A stretch of 17,540 bases of DNA from a bacterium UBP8_UBA817 (lineage in GTDB: Bacteria > Margulisbacteria > Marinamargulisbacteria > UBA817). Position 1 is the first letter of the stretch; each line of letters opens with the position of its first letter. The notes beneath the pieces are model-generated. The model saw only the letters and a program-made list of their open reading frames with translations. It did no database searches and had not been told where the DNA came from. The stretch is taken from the NCBI GenBank assembly GCA_002296285.1, contig DBHX01000062.1:1-17540 (forward strand). The letters are read 5' to 3'. The position numbers were made by a program, and so were the translations under genes. Shown in pieces: positions 7,733 to 14,933 of the stretch.

Positions 7733-7946
7733 CCTATTTAATTCCTCTTTATATTAAATATCACTATTAATATACTTTTAATTTCATTTTTTAAGATAAA
7801 AGTTTTTTATTTAATATATTAATGAATTATATTGAATATAACAATTGTTACTTTAGTGAGAATTATGATGCGTACTGTGTTTTTTATCATTTACGATTTG
7901 AGAGTGCCATGTGTTAGTTTTCTATGAAAATGGGTATAATTAAGGT
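7733..7946. other. AT-rich divergent intergenic region
   Basis: 214 bases between the decayed propeller gene and the metal-related unit. It contains a -10 element for the rightward unit (7935-7940) and two perfect 12-bp palindromes, TTAATATATTAA (7811-7822) and TAACAATTGTTA (7839-7850). In DNA this AT-rich such palindromes are weak evidence for protein binding. No tRNA, small ORF with a ribosome site, or terminator is apparent. Confidence 0.5.
7935..7940 (+). promoter_or_regulatory. -10 element of the metal-related unit
   Basis: A consensus TATAAT lies exactly six bases before the ATG at 7947. No good -35 is found at 15-19 bases (TGTTAG at 17), as in promoters that depend on an activator. 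Transcription would start at the start codon. Confidence 0.5.
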
Positions 7947-8276
7947 ATGAAAAATAAGGCCTATCGAATGGTTGGATTTTTGTTTATGTTGGCATTGATG
8001 ATGGTTTGCACTTGTTCAGTTCATATGACTATGGTTGATTTGCTCAATGATCATGGGCATGCCTGTGATATGACCACGACGGATGCGGTTGATGATTGCA
8101 ATGAATGTTTGACGTTGGCTGACAAAGTTTTGGATGTGACCGTTGATATTGGTGCGGTTGTTTGGGTTTCTCTGGATGTTGTTTTTGATGTAAAGATTGA
8201 TTTATTATCGGTTGATTGTGGGGATGGGAGCGTTCATCCCCCGCCTCCGTTGCATGCCGTTAAAATGAATTGTTAA
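7947..8276 (+). CDS. small exported Cys/His-containing protein
   Basis: 109 residues. The N-terminus is basic and then hydrophobic (MKNKAYRMVGFLFMLALMMVC), a likely Sec signal peptide. The mature part has HDHGHACDM-type residues (DHGHACDM), a CNEC pair, an Asp/Val-rich middle, and ends VHPPPPLHAVKMNC. The spread of Cys and His and the neighbours suggest a periplasmic metal-associated protein; it recalls small DUF2946-like proteins of copper loci, but I cannot assign it. ATG 7947 lies six bases after TATAAT, implying a leaderless start. An alternative ATG at 7968 has AAGG eight bases upstream and would keep a shorter signal peptide. It is the first gene of a four-gene unit. Confidence 0.75.
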   Translation: MKNKAYRMVGFLFMLALMMVCTCSVHMTMVDLLNDHGHACDMTTTDAVDDCNECLTLADKVLDVTVDIGAVVWVSLDVVFDVKIDLLSVDCGDGSVHPPPPLHAVKMNC

Positions 8277-8325
8277 ACCTCACAACTCACATTGGAAGTG
8301 ATGTTACGTTGGGAGGTTTTTATGA

Positions 8326-8934
8326 ATGATAATTAAATGGTTGGTTTGGCTGGTGTTGTCCAGTTGTTTAGTGGCGCACCCTGTGACATGGTCGGGTGGG
8401 CGAGTGATGTCGTTGATGTCAACGGATCAGATGACGGATCTAAAAGCCCATTACAGTGTCTCGCCCCGGGTATCGTTTGGGCTTCACTCTGTTGGTTTTG
8501 ATTCATTCAACATGGTCATGGCTCAGGCCAATAATTTATTGGCACGTTGGAATGCAACGGGCGCACAGGCCAACGTGTATGTTTTTTCAGGCCTTGGGGT
8601 TGCGCAGCATGGTTCCAAAAATGGGTGGGGTGGCCATTTTGGTTTGCAGGCGGATTGGGAAACCCGTCGTCTGTATACGTTTGTCAGTTATGACGGTTTT
8701 TATCATGATGATTCGATTCACTTGATACGATCACGGCTTGGTGTGGCCCCTTATCTGGGGCGTTACGATGATGTTCATGCTTGGATCATGCTGCAATCCA
8801 CGCTGTCGATTCAATCGGATCAGTCGACATGGTCTGTGTTGCCGTTATTGCGATTATTTAAAGATAATGTGTTGGTGGAGTTGGGGGCAAATTTTTCAAG
8901 CCGTTATTTAATCACGGCCATGATCCATTTTTAA
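8326..8934 (+). CDS. putative outer-membrane beta-barrel protein
   Basis: 202 residues. The signal peptide is MIIKWLVWLVLSSCLVAHP, probably cleaved near residues 17-19. The mature part alternates hydrophobic and polar residues with many aromatic and Gly residues (YVFSGLGVAQHGSKNGWGGHFGLQADWETRRLYTFVSYDGFYHDD), and the protein ends in ITAMIHF with a C-terminal Phe, the usual signal for BamA-dependent outer-membrane insertion. The size suits an 8-10-strand barrel. GGGAGG (8311-8316) lies nine bases before the ATG at 8326; the nearer ATG at 8322 reads only four codons. It sits between two metal-type genes, so a role in metal passage or sensing at the outer membrane is inferred. Confidence 0.8.
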   Translation: MIIKWLVWLVLSSCLVAHPVTWSGGRVMSLMSTDQMTDLKAHYSVSPRVSFGLHSVGFDSFNMVMAQANNLLARWNATGAQANVYVFSGLGVAQHGSKNGWGGHFGLQADWETRRLYTFVSYDGFYHDDSIHLIRSRLGVAPYLGRYDDVHAWIMLQSTLSIQSDQSTWSVLPLLRLFKDNVLVELGANFSSRYLITAMIHF

Positions 8935-8949
8935 TTGAAGGAGGTTAAG

Positions 8950-9306
8950 GTGAATAAAAAAGTTATTTTGATGATGATGTTAATGTGCTCGGTGAGTGGT
9001 TTTTCAATGAGCCAATCATTGGATGTATCCAATGCAATCACAACGAATTCAACCGTGGGCTCAGTAACTCACAACGTGAGTGAGATTTCAATCATTCGTG
9101 TGCACGTCAACGGTATGGTGTGCTCATTTTGTGCTCAAGGCATTGAGAAGACATTTCAGAAACATGAGGGGGTTTCAGATGTGGTGGTGGATTTGGAGAC
9201 CATGATCGTTGCCTTAACACTTGTGCCATCCATGTCCATTTCAGATGATGCCATTCGTCAAGTGATTGAAGATGCGGGCTATTCGATTGAGGGTATTGAC
9301 CGATGA
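8950..9306 (+). CDS. periplasmic heavy-metal-associated (HMA) protein, MerP-like
   Basis: 118 residues from a GTG start at 8950, chosen because AAGGAGG ends five bases before it; a TTG at 8935 in the same frame overlaps that ribosome site. A signal peptide (MNKKVILMMMLMCSVSGFSMS) is followed by a Ser/Thr/Asn linker and one HMA ferredoxin-like domain (about 46-116) with the metal-binding loop GMVCSFCAQG (Cys58 and Cys61) and the closing EDAGYSIEGI. Such domains bind Cu(I), Zn(II) or Hg(II) and pass the ion to a partner. The gene ends in an ATGA overlap with the MerT-like gene, indicating coupled translation and a likely partner. Which metal is unknown. Confidence 0.92.
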   Translation: MNKKVILMMMLMCSVSGFSMSQSLDVSNAITTNSTVGSVTHNVSEISIIRVHVNGMVCSFCAQGIEKTFQKHEGVSDVVVDLETMIVALTLVPSMSISDDAIRQVIEDAGYSIEGIDR

Positions 9307-9677
9307 AGCCATCGTTATGGAAACAACTGGGGCTTTTTCTGAGTTTGTTTACGTCAGCATCCACGCTGATTTGTTGCGCATTGCCCGCCCTTTTTGTGGC
9401 GTTGGGCGCTGGGGCGACATTGGCGGGCGTGTTGACACAGTTTCCACAGTTGATTTGGTTTTCTGAACAGAAGGCGTGGGTGTTTGCGGTGGCGGGGATC
9501 TTATTGGCACTGTCATGGTGGTCTCAACGAGCGAATCAATCGGTGGTTTGTGATTCTCAGCAGGTGGCGGCTTGCACCACCACGCGATCCTGGTCAAAAA
9601 CCCTGTTGTATATCAGTGGTTTTATTTATGTAATGGGTGCTTTTTTTGCATTCTTATTGCCGATTATCATGAGGTGA
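9303..9677 (+). CDS. MerT-like three-helix metal transport protein
   Basis: 124 residues with three hydrophobic helices. The first contains an adjacent Cys pair, STLICCALPALFVALGAGATLAG (Cys24 and Cys25), as in the mercuric transporter MerT; a second pair (Cys83, Cys91) sits in the loop after helix 2, again MerT-like. MerT takes metal from periplasmic MerP through these pairs. The start overlaps the stop of the MerP-like gene by four bases (ATGA). No mercuric reductase is present in the window, so mercury detoxification is not implied; another soft metal is equally possible. It is the last gene of the unit and converges with the DUF3299 gene 18 bases away. Confidence 0.85.
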   Translation: MKPSLWKQLGLFLSLFTSASTLICCALPALFVALGAGATLAGVLTQFPQLIWFSEQKAWVFAVAGILLALSWWSQRANQSVVCDSQQVAACTTTRSWSKTLLYISGFIYVMGAFFAFLLPIIMR

Positions 9678-9695
9678 TGATTTGATTTAGGGGGG

Positions 9696-10175
9696 CTATT
9701 CGTCAATATCTATGTTTAATATTTCGAGCAAGGGGTCTTCATATTCAATGGTTGATTCTCTGGCGGAAAGGCCCGTCATTTCATATCCATGGATTCCATC
9801 GGCCATGGCAAAATTTAGAGTGCCCACAATTTCTACGCCTCGATAGTCCATATCCACGGGTATTTTTTGATTCATGACCACATAAATGAGTTGGTTGGGT
9901 GGCGGTGGTGGCACATGGATGCATGCCAGTGGGTCCGGAACCAATAAGAATTCCTGCACTTCGTTGGCATATTCATCCATTTCAAGTGGCACAATGAACC
10001 CGGCGATTCGTATGGATTGTTGATTTAATTTTTCAATCTCAGGTGGCATTTCTCCGGTGTCATAATTCATCTGACCCAGCATTTGCCAGGTTACAATGTG
10101 TGGTTCTTTTGAAATGCTTACGGTATTTAGTGCCATCAATACAAGTAGTATGATGGTCCGTGCATTTAATCTCAT
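9696..10175 (-). CDS. DUF3299 family periplasmic protein
   Basis: 159 residues from ATG 10175, whose ATGA overlaps the permease stop. The signal peptide is MRLNARTIILLVLMALNTVS. Family motifs: an opening TWQMLGQMNYDTGE, then IAGFIVPLEM, FLLVPDPLACIHVPPPPPNQLIYV with an invariant-looking CIHxPPPPPNQ, and a GTLNFAMADG(I)HGYEM ending. DUF3299 proteins are commonly encoded with MacB/LolCDE-like ABC cassettes and with zinc-related genes; their activity is not established. The conserved Cys and His suggest metal binding. A longer in-frame reading up to 10250 would place the signal peptide internally and is rejected. It is the last gene of the long minus-strand operon. Confidence 0.88.
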   Translation of the reverse strand: MRLNARTIILLVLMALNTVSISKEPHIVTWQMLGQMNYDTGEMPPEIEKLNQQSIRIAGFIVPLEMDEYANEVQEFLLVPDPLACIHVPPPPPNQLIYVVMNQKIPVDMDYRGVEIVGTLNFAMADGIHGYEMTGLSARESTIEYEDPLLEILNIDIDE

Positions 10176-11410
10176 ATGGAAATAAAGCCTTCTTTTTTGC
10201 CTGTTTTGTAAGCTAAAACGGCGGGGATAAATCCGATGAAAATGCCACAACCTACCATGCTGAGTGAAAAGTAAATGTCGGTGCCTGTGATGGCATAGGT
10301 ATTTAAAATAAGCCCCAGGCGTTCTTCAAGAATCGGATGCATAAACCATCCAATGATTCGTGTTAAAATCCCGCCAAAAATCACACTAAGCACAGTAATG
10401 ATGGTGGATTCCAGTAACAACATGATGGATAATTGGCGTGGGTGGGCCCCCATCAGCCTTAAAATGGCCAATTCATTTTTTCGTTGTTGAAGGGATAAAA
10501 ATAGCCCCAGCAAAAGCCCAATAAATGAGATGAGCGTGACCCCAATGGTAATGATGAAAAATGCGGTGTCAATGGTGCTAATATTTCGCCATAAATTAGC
10601 GAGTGTAACCCCAGGGATGATGGCCATTAAGGGTTCTTTTTCCCATTGGGTAATGGTTTGTTGAAATGAAAAGATTGAGAATTTTGACTTTAAACCCACC
10701 AGGCAACCCGTGATTGATGATGGTGTGAGGTTTAATTCGTCGATGTTGAGGGCCTTTGTTTTTTGTGCGTTCCAGTTTAGGTGAATGGCGGTGATGCCTT
10801 CCAGTGGGACGTGAATGGTTTTATCAACCGGTGTTCCCGTTGGCTTTAGTATGCCTGTAATCTGAAAGGGGTGTTGTTGATGAACGGGTAGGTTTCCTTT
10901 GCTCATGCCATGGGATAGATGGATGTTCTGGCCCAATGAATAGTTCAGCTTTTGTGCCACTTGTGACCCAATGACGGCTTCAAAAGGGGTATTAAATGGT
11001 CGTCCTTTCGCTAATTTTAGGTTGATTTTATTGCCGTATCGATAATGGTTGAAATACGCTTGATTGGTTCCCAGTACAGGAAAGTGTTTGTGTGAATCGC
11101 CGAGTGAGATTGGCACCAACCATTGTACATTTTTGTTGGCTTTGATTTCCATAACGCTCTCCCACGACATGTTGGCCACGGGTTTTCCTTGTCGAAAAAC
11201 GGTATACATCAACAATTGAATGTCTCCGGATCGTGCCCCAATAATTAGATCGGTTCCCGATAGGCTATGGCTAAAGCTTTTTTTTGCGCCATCGGTAATT
11301 TTTTGAATCCCAATGAATAGCATGGTGCTGATTGAAATCGATAGAATTAGCAGGGCACTGGTTAGTTTTCGGCTAACCATGCTTTTGAGTGTTAATGTTA
11401 GTAATGACAT
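10172..11410 (-). CDS. FtsX/MacB-like ABC transporter permease
   Basis: 412 residues with the four-helix topology of type VII ABC permeases: one helix near the N-terminus (SALLILSISISTMLFIGI), a large periplasmic domain (about 45-265), and three helices in the C-terminal FtsX domain. The segment QQRKNELAILRLMGAHPRQL between helices 2 and 3 is the family coupling motif. Such systems do mechanical work on envelope substrates rather than move small ions through the membrane. The start overlaps the ATPase gene by 13 bases, and the stop overlaps the DUF3299 start by four. With ZrgA next door, this resembles the cassette of the Zur-regulated zrgABCDE locus of Vibrio cholerae. Confidence 0.9.
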   Translation of the reverse strand: MSLLTLTLKSMVSRKLTSALLILSISISTMLFIGIQKITDGAKKSFSHSLSGTDLIIGARSGDIQLLMYTVFRQGKPVANMSWESVMEIKANKNVQWLVPISLGDSHKHFPVLGTNQAYFNHYRYGNKINLKLAKGRPFNTPFEAVIGSQVAQKLNYSLGQNIHLSHGMSKGNLPVHQQHPFQITGILKPTGTPVDKTIHVPLEGITAIHLNWNAQKTKALNIDELNLTPSSITGCLVGLKSKFSIFSFQQTITQWEKEPLMAIIPGVTLANLWRNISTIDTAFFIITIGVTLISFIGLLLGLFLSLQQRKNELAILRLMGAHPRQLSIMLLLESTIITVLSVIFGGILTRIIGWFMHPILEERLGLILNTYAITGTDIYFSLSMVGCGIFIGFIPAVLAYKTGKKEGFISI

Positions 11411-12090
11411 GCTGAGGTCTCTTTCGATAGGGTGTGAATGTGATTGAAATAGTGTTTGAGCGATGTGTCATGCGATACAAAGATTAAGGTTGATCGACGT
11501 TTTCTGCACTCATTTAGTAATGTTTCAATGAAGGCCTGTTTATTTGCTTCATCCAACGCTGAGGTGGGTTCATCGGCAATGATGATGTCGGGTTGCCCAA
11601 TGAGTGCGCGTGCTATGGCCACCCGTTGTTGTTGCCCAATGCTGAGTTCATGAACAGGACGGTTTAACATGGTGGCATCCATGTTTAATTCTTGGCATAG
11701 CCCTTTAACCTCGGCTTCAATGCTGTGAGATGATAACACGCGCTCTCTTTTTAAGCTTGAAAATGTGCATGGAAGCGCAATGTTTTCAGCGATGCTGAGG
11801 TAGGGGATTAAATTAAATGCTTGAAAAATAATTCCAAAATGATCGGCCCTAAACCGATCCCGCTGTTGGTTGGTTAGGGTTGCGATGTCTGTCCCTAAAA
11901 CGGATATCTGACCGTCCTTGGGTAAAAGTATTCCTGTGAATAAATTAAGAAGCGTTGTTTTTCCGCACCCGCTGGGGCCTTCTAAAAACAAATGTTGACT
12001 GGCTTGAATTGTTAATTGATCAATGGCGATTGAGAATGGTGGGGTGGCGTTGTATTGAAAAAAACAATGGTTGACGTTGATCGCATGCAT
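11398..12090 (-). CDS. LolD/MacB-like ABC transporter ATP-binding protein
   Basis: 230 residues, one ATPase domain. Walker A is GPSGCGKTT (about 38-46), the Q-loop is IIFQAFNLIPYLSIAENI, typical of the LolD/FtsE/MacB subfamily, the signature is LSIGQQQRVAIARAL, Walker B is IIIADEPTSALD, and the switch His is in VSHD. The usual second Gly of the signature (LSGGQ) is Ile here. It pairs with the downstream permease, whose gene overlaps by 13 bases. The ATG at 12090 lacks a clear Shine-Dalgarno; the gap to zrgA is 32 bases and shows no terminator. Confidence 0.92.
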   Translation of the reverse strand: MHAINVNHCFFQYNATPPFSIAIDQLTIQASQHLFLEGPSGCGKTTLLNLFTGILLPKDGQISVLGTDIATLTNQQRDRFRADHFGIIFQAFNLIPYLSIAENIALPCTFSSLKRERVLSSHSIEAEVKGLCQELNMDATMLNRPVHELSIGQQQRVAIARALIGQPDIIIADEPTSALDEANKQAFIETLLNECRKRRSTLIFVSHDTSLKHYFNHIHTLSKETSACHY

Positions 12091-12122
12091 TCTATATTGA
12101 TTTTACGTTGATTGCCGGTGGT

Positions 12123-12722
12123 TTACAAACGAATTCTAGGGTTGTCTTTGGTTAAAATGGCGCTGGATTGTTTTTGGTCGGTGATGATGGATGCTTCAAT
12201 TTTTTCAATGCCATTAAAGTGATCGAAAAGTGTGGTTGAAATGCTGGATATTCGGTCTATTTTTTTGTATTCAAATGTTGCATGAAACTCAGCATGCGTT
12301 TCGTTATGTGCGTCATGGTCATCATGATCGTCATGATGATGATGATCGTCATCATGCGCGTCGTCTTTGGCCTCTGTTTTAGCGGATTCAACGACCATGC
12401 TCACGGATTGATTCGATGGTGTTATTAGGGGGATGGGGTTTGATTTTTTTGTGATTCGTGAGGTGCTATAAAAAGTAAAGAGTGACGGGTCCTGTAGTAT
12501 CTTTTTTGCCGCGTCAATGATCTCTTTTTCTTTGTTTGTGCTGGCCTTGTGTTCAAACCCAATGATGGACATGGCCGGTAGCTTCATTGTCATGACCAGT
12601 CGGTCTTCGGTTGACATGATGTGCCATTGGCCAGTGCCATGTGTATGCACGTTTTGTGCACCCTGAATGGGTGCCATTGTTATGAGAATTGAAAGAATAA
12701 TGATGAATAATCGGTTGGTCAT
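12123..12722 (-). CDS. zrgA: ZrgA family (DUF2796) zinc-uptake protein
   Basis: 199 residues from ATG 12722, which has AAGGAG six bases upstream; longer readings to 12791 put codons inside the preceding gene. Signal peptide MTNRLFIIILSILITMAPIQGA is followed by the family opening NVHTHGTGQW, KLPAMSIIGFEHKAS, and a His/Asp-rich stretch at about 121-147 (AHDDDHHHHDDHDDHDAHN) that should bind zinc. The C-terminal part (HATFEYKKIDRI and FNGIEKIEASIIT) is also typical. The periplasmic protein is thought to capture zinc for uptake. It lies ten bases after the zur-like gene, whose stop codon abuts its ribosome site. Confidence 0.92.
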   Translation of the reverse strand: MTNRLFIIILSILITMAPIQGAQNVHTHGTGQWHIMSTEDRLVMTMKLPAMSIIGFEHKASTNKEKEIIDAAKKILQDPSLFTFYSTSRITKKSNPIPLITPSNQSVSMVVESAKTEAKDDAHDDDHHHHDDHDDHDAHNETHAEFHATFEYKKIDRISSISTTLFDHFNGIEKIEASIITDQKQSSAILTKDNPRIRL

Positions 12723-12732
12723 GAGGATCTCC

Positions 12733-13131
12733 TTAATTTGTTGCGCATGAGGCACAAATGCCATGCAAGTTGAATTCATGGGATTGAACAATAAAATTTT
12801 TGTTTGGTAAGAGTGCCTGTGTATTAATTTTATTTGTTTCTAAATGGCACTGATCGAGGCAGTATACGACATCGCATGAATTGCAAATAAAATGATCATG
12901 ATGGGGTTGATGCGTTGCATATTCATAATAGGCGGTGCCATGACTGGTTTTTATTTCAATCACCTCTTGATTTTTTTTTAATTTTTCGAGTATCCGGTAA
13001 ATGGTTGTTTTGTTGGGGGTCAGTTGATGTTTGCGTAATTCAGTTATCAATTGATTAACGGATAGCGGTTGATGGCTGTCTTTCAGAATGGTGATTAATT
13101 TTGTTGATACGATGGTTTTACGATGTAACAT
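12733..13131 (-). CDS. zur: Fur-family regulator, probably Zur
   Basis: 132 residues. The N-terminal winged helix contains the recognition segment PNKTTIYRILEKLKKNQEVIE (about 39-59), standard for Fur proteins. The dimerisation domain carries HxHHDHFIC (His74-His80), the paired CxxC motifs Cys83/Cys86 and Cys126/Cys129 forming the structural zinc site, and His118 and His123. Position within a zinc operon, directly before zrgA, supports a zinc-responsive repressor; sequence alone would not exclude another Fur subtype. The start overlaps the end of the 483-residue gene by 14 bases, with GAGG seven bases upstream, so it is probably translated by coupling to that unknown gene. Autoregulation through the site at 16318-16346 is possible. 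Confidence 0.88.
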   Translation of the reverse strand: MLHRKTIVSTKLITILKDSHQPLSVNQLITELRKHQLTPNKTTIYRILEKLKKNQEVIEIKTSHGTAYYEYATHQPHHDHFICNSCDVVYCLDQCHLETNKINTQALLPNKNFIVQSHEFNLHGICASCATN

Positions 13132-14569
13132 GGTGTTCCTCTCTTAATTTACCATTTTTTAATAGCAATTGTTGACGATTAAATTGTTGCTTTGCTTTTT
13201 TATGCAAGAATTTTAGTTGGTGTTTTCGTTTGTCTAAGTTCATCTGCTCGGCCCAAATGGCATGGGCGGTGCTGACATAGATATCTAAAAATTGTATGAT
13301 TCGTTCTTTGGCCGCCTGTTTTGTTTTCTTATCTTTTTTTGTTGTTTCATCGTTTTCCCCAATGGCCGTTTTTAATAATGGTCCAATGAGTTTTAGTAGA
13401 TCTTGCTGGGAGAGCTCCTTTCCAGCCGCACTCATGAATAACGCTTGCATCATGGCCAATTTATTGGGGTCATTTACAATTGATTTAAATGCTGGATTGG
13501 ATCCCAAATCTTGCAGTGTTGTCATGATTGAGCTTAGCATCTTTGGTGACACTTGTTGGGCGAGGTTGGCCATCATGGTGGTTACCATGACGGTATTGGA
13601 TGCTGAAAACGACTGGGGTAAGGAATTCATCAGGTTGGTGAGGTTTGATAATACCAATGGTGGGAGTTGGTTTATTGCTGTGGCCATTGGCATTGCCGTA
13701 TGTGGTGGCATCTGAAGCAAGGTGTTGGTCAGTTGCAGTGCGGTGGTGGCACCCTGTGGTGTGGTTTGCAGGCTTGATAAACTAGACAGGTTAATATTCG
13801 GTAACTGTTGAGCTAATTGTGCCATATTGTTGGCAAATGTTGAATGGGGTTGGTTGATGGGGGCATTGGATGATGGAGCTAATGATCCATTGGAAGCTGT
13901 TTGGCCAGTGGGGGCATTGGATGATGGAACCAATGATCCATAGGAAGCCGTTTGGCCAGTGGGGGCACTGGATGGTTGTGCTAGAGACCCATTGGAAGCT
14001 GTTTGGCTCATGGAATGGGGCGTGCTTTTTTGTGCGGATGATTGCCCCACGGATGCTGACTTGGGTTGAGTTTGGGCGGCTTGTTGTAAATCTTGAGCCA
14101 GTATTTTTGTAAAGAATCCCCCTGTGCTTTGATTTGGTTGTCCAGGAGTGGTGGTGGTTGGCATGGGTGGGGTGTTTGAGGACTTCATGGTTCCGGTCGG
14201 CGCTGGTTCGGCATGGTTTAATGTGGTTGGCGGATTCTTTGCTGGGGGTTGATTTTCTTTGCCTGTGGGTTGAGGGGCCGTGAGGTTCATGTTTTTTTGT
14301 GGCTGGTTTGGGTCCACCGGTTTAGGTAATGGCGTGGGCTGGAGTGTCCCATCGGATTGACCTTGTGTGGTGGAGACTGGTTCTAGGAATTTCACATTAC
14401 AGCATGGGCAGCTCTTAAATATAAAGCCTGGTGGGGCTTTGGGCTCCGGTCCATTTTCATTAACAGGTGTTATGGGTGGGTGTGTGCCCTCATTGTCATG
14501 AGTTGGGCGGATGGGTGAGGGTTGAGGGTTGCTGGTTTTGTACTGTCTTGTGGGAGGGATTTTATCCAT
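13118..14569 (-). CDS. unknown Pro/Gln/Ser-rich protein with CPCC motif
   Basis: 483 residues, no signal peptide or membrane helix, no recognised family. The first 150 residues are Pro/Thr/Asn-rich and likely disordered, with an isolated KSCPCCNVKF (Cys54, 56, 57). Three tandem 17-residue repeats (189-239) follow, then a Gln/Leu/Met/Asn-rich helical region (about 245-400) and a Lys-rich, probably coiled C-terminal tail (405-483). The start overlaps the 123-residue gene by eight bases and the end overlaps zur by 14, so it is embedded in the operon. The CPCC motif matches one in the 454-residue protein. A scaffold or metal-binding role is conceivable; host-directed secretion is another. Neither is shown by the sequence. 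Confidence 0.85.
   Translation of the reverse strand: MDKIPPTRQYKTSNPQPSPIRPTHDNEGTHPPITPVNENGPEPKAPPGFIFKSCPCCNVKFLEPVSTTQGQSDGTLQPTPLPKPVDPNQPQKNMNLTAPQPTGKENQPPAKNPPTTLNHAEPAPTGTMKSSNTPPMPTTTTPGQPNQSTGGFFTKILAQDLQQAAQTQPKSASVGQSSAQKSTPHSMSQTASNGSLAQPSSAPTGQTASYGSLVPSSNAPTGQTASNGSLAPSSNAPINQPHSTFANNMAQLAQQLPNINLSSLSSLQTTPQGATTALQLTNTLLQMPPHTAMPMATAINQLPPLVLSNLTNLMNSLPQSFSASNTVMVTTMMANLAQQVSPKMLSSIMTTLQDLGSNPAFKSIVNDPNKLAMMQALFMSAAGKELSQQDLLKLIGPLLKTAIGENDETTKKDKKTKQAAKERIIQFLDIYVSTAHAIWAEQMNLDKRKHQLKFLHKKAKQQFNRQQLLLKNGKLREEHHVTS
13853..14005 (-). repeat. three tandem 51-bp coding repeats
   Basis: Three in-frame copies of 51 bases encode QTASNGSLAQPSSAPTG, QTASYGSLVPSSNAPTG and QTASNGSLAPSSNAPIN. 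The high identity suggests recent duplication, and copy number may vary between strains. Confidence 0.85.
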
Positions 14570-14933
14570 GGATGTTTTCTAATTCGCCAAGTAACCCAGG
14601 AATTGTTTGATTGATCGCTGAGCTTACTTTACTGAGGCGTTCGTATAGGTCATCAATGTGCTCTTGAATTAATACAAATTTTAAATGATTAATTTGCACG
14701 TGTTCACTTAAAATATCCAGTAAATCGTCTTGCGCAATGTCAGGAATTCGGCCATTATTTTTTGCTTCTATGTACTTTGTGGATTTTTGATTGTTAATGC
14801 TCATTCGAACGTCGATCTTTTGATTTTTTTCGGTAAAATAAAGGTTTTCTTCGGCAGAGAACCGTTGAACGTCAGCCAGTATGCCTTGAAGTTGTTTTAG
14901 TTGGTCAATAATGGTGCTGTTGGTATTGCTCAT
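14562..14933 (-). CDS. small unknown helical protein
   Basis: 123 residues with no signal peptide and no Cys, predicted almost entirely helical. Heptad-like stretches run through IIDQLKQLQGILADVQRF at the N-terminus and HLKFVLIQEHIDDLYERL near residues 83-100, so a coiled-coil dimer or adaptor is plausible. The ATGA start overlaps the stop of the 454-residue gene, and the end overlaps the 483-residue gene by eight bases, with no independent ribosome site; translation is presumably coupled to the first gene. The family is unknown. Its size, acidic character and place between two larger unknown proteins would suit a chaperone or bridging subunit, which is inference only. Confidence 0.82.
   Translation of the reverse strand: MSNTNSTIIDQLKQLQGILADVQRFSAEENLYFTEKNQKIDVRMSINNQKSTKYIEAKNNGRIPDIAQDDLLDILSEHVQINHLKFVLIQEHIDDLYERLSKVSSAINQTIPGLLGELENIHG

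Noticed and set aside
7811..7850. Two 12-bp palindromes in the divergent intergenic region as operators.
   Set aside because: The DNA there is so AT-rich that short palindromes are expected; neither is positioned near the only recognisable -10 element.
12300..12360. Short GATCATCATG-like tandem sequence as a microsatellite or origin element.
   Set aside because: It is the His/Asp-coding stretch of zrgA, explained by CAT/CAC and GAT/GAC codons.
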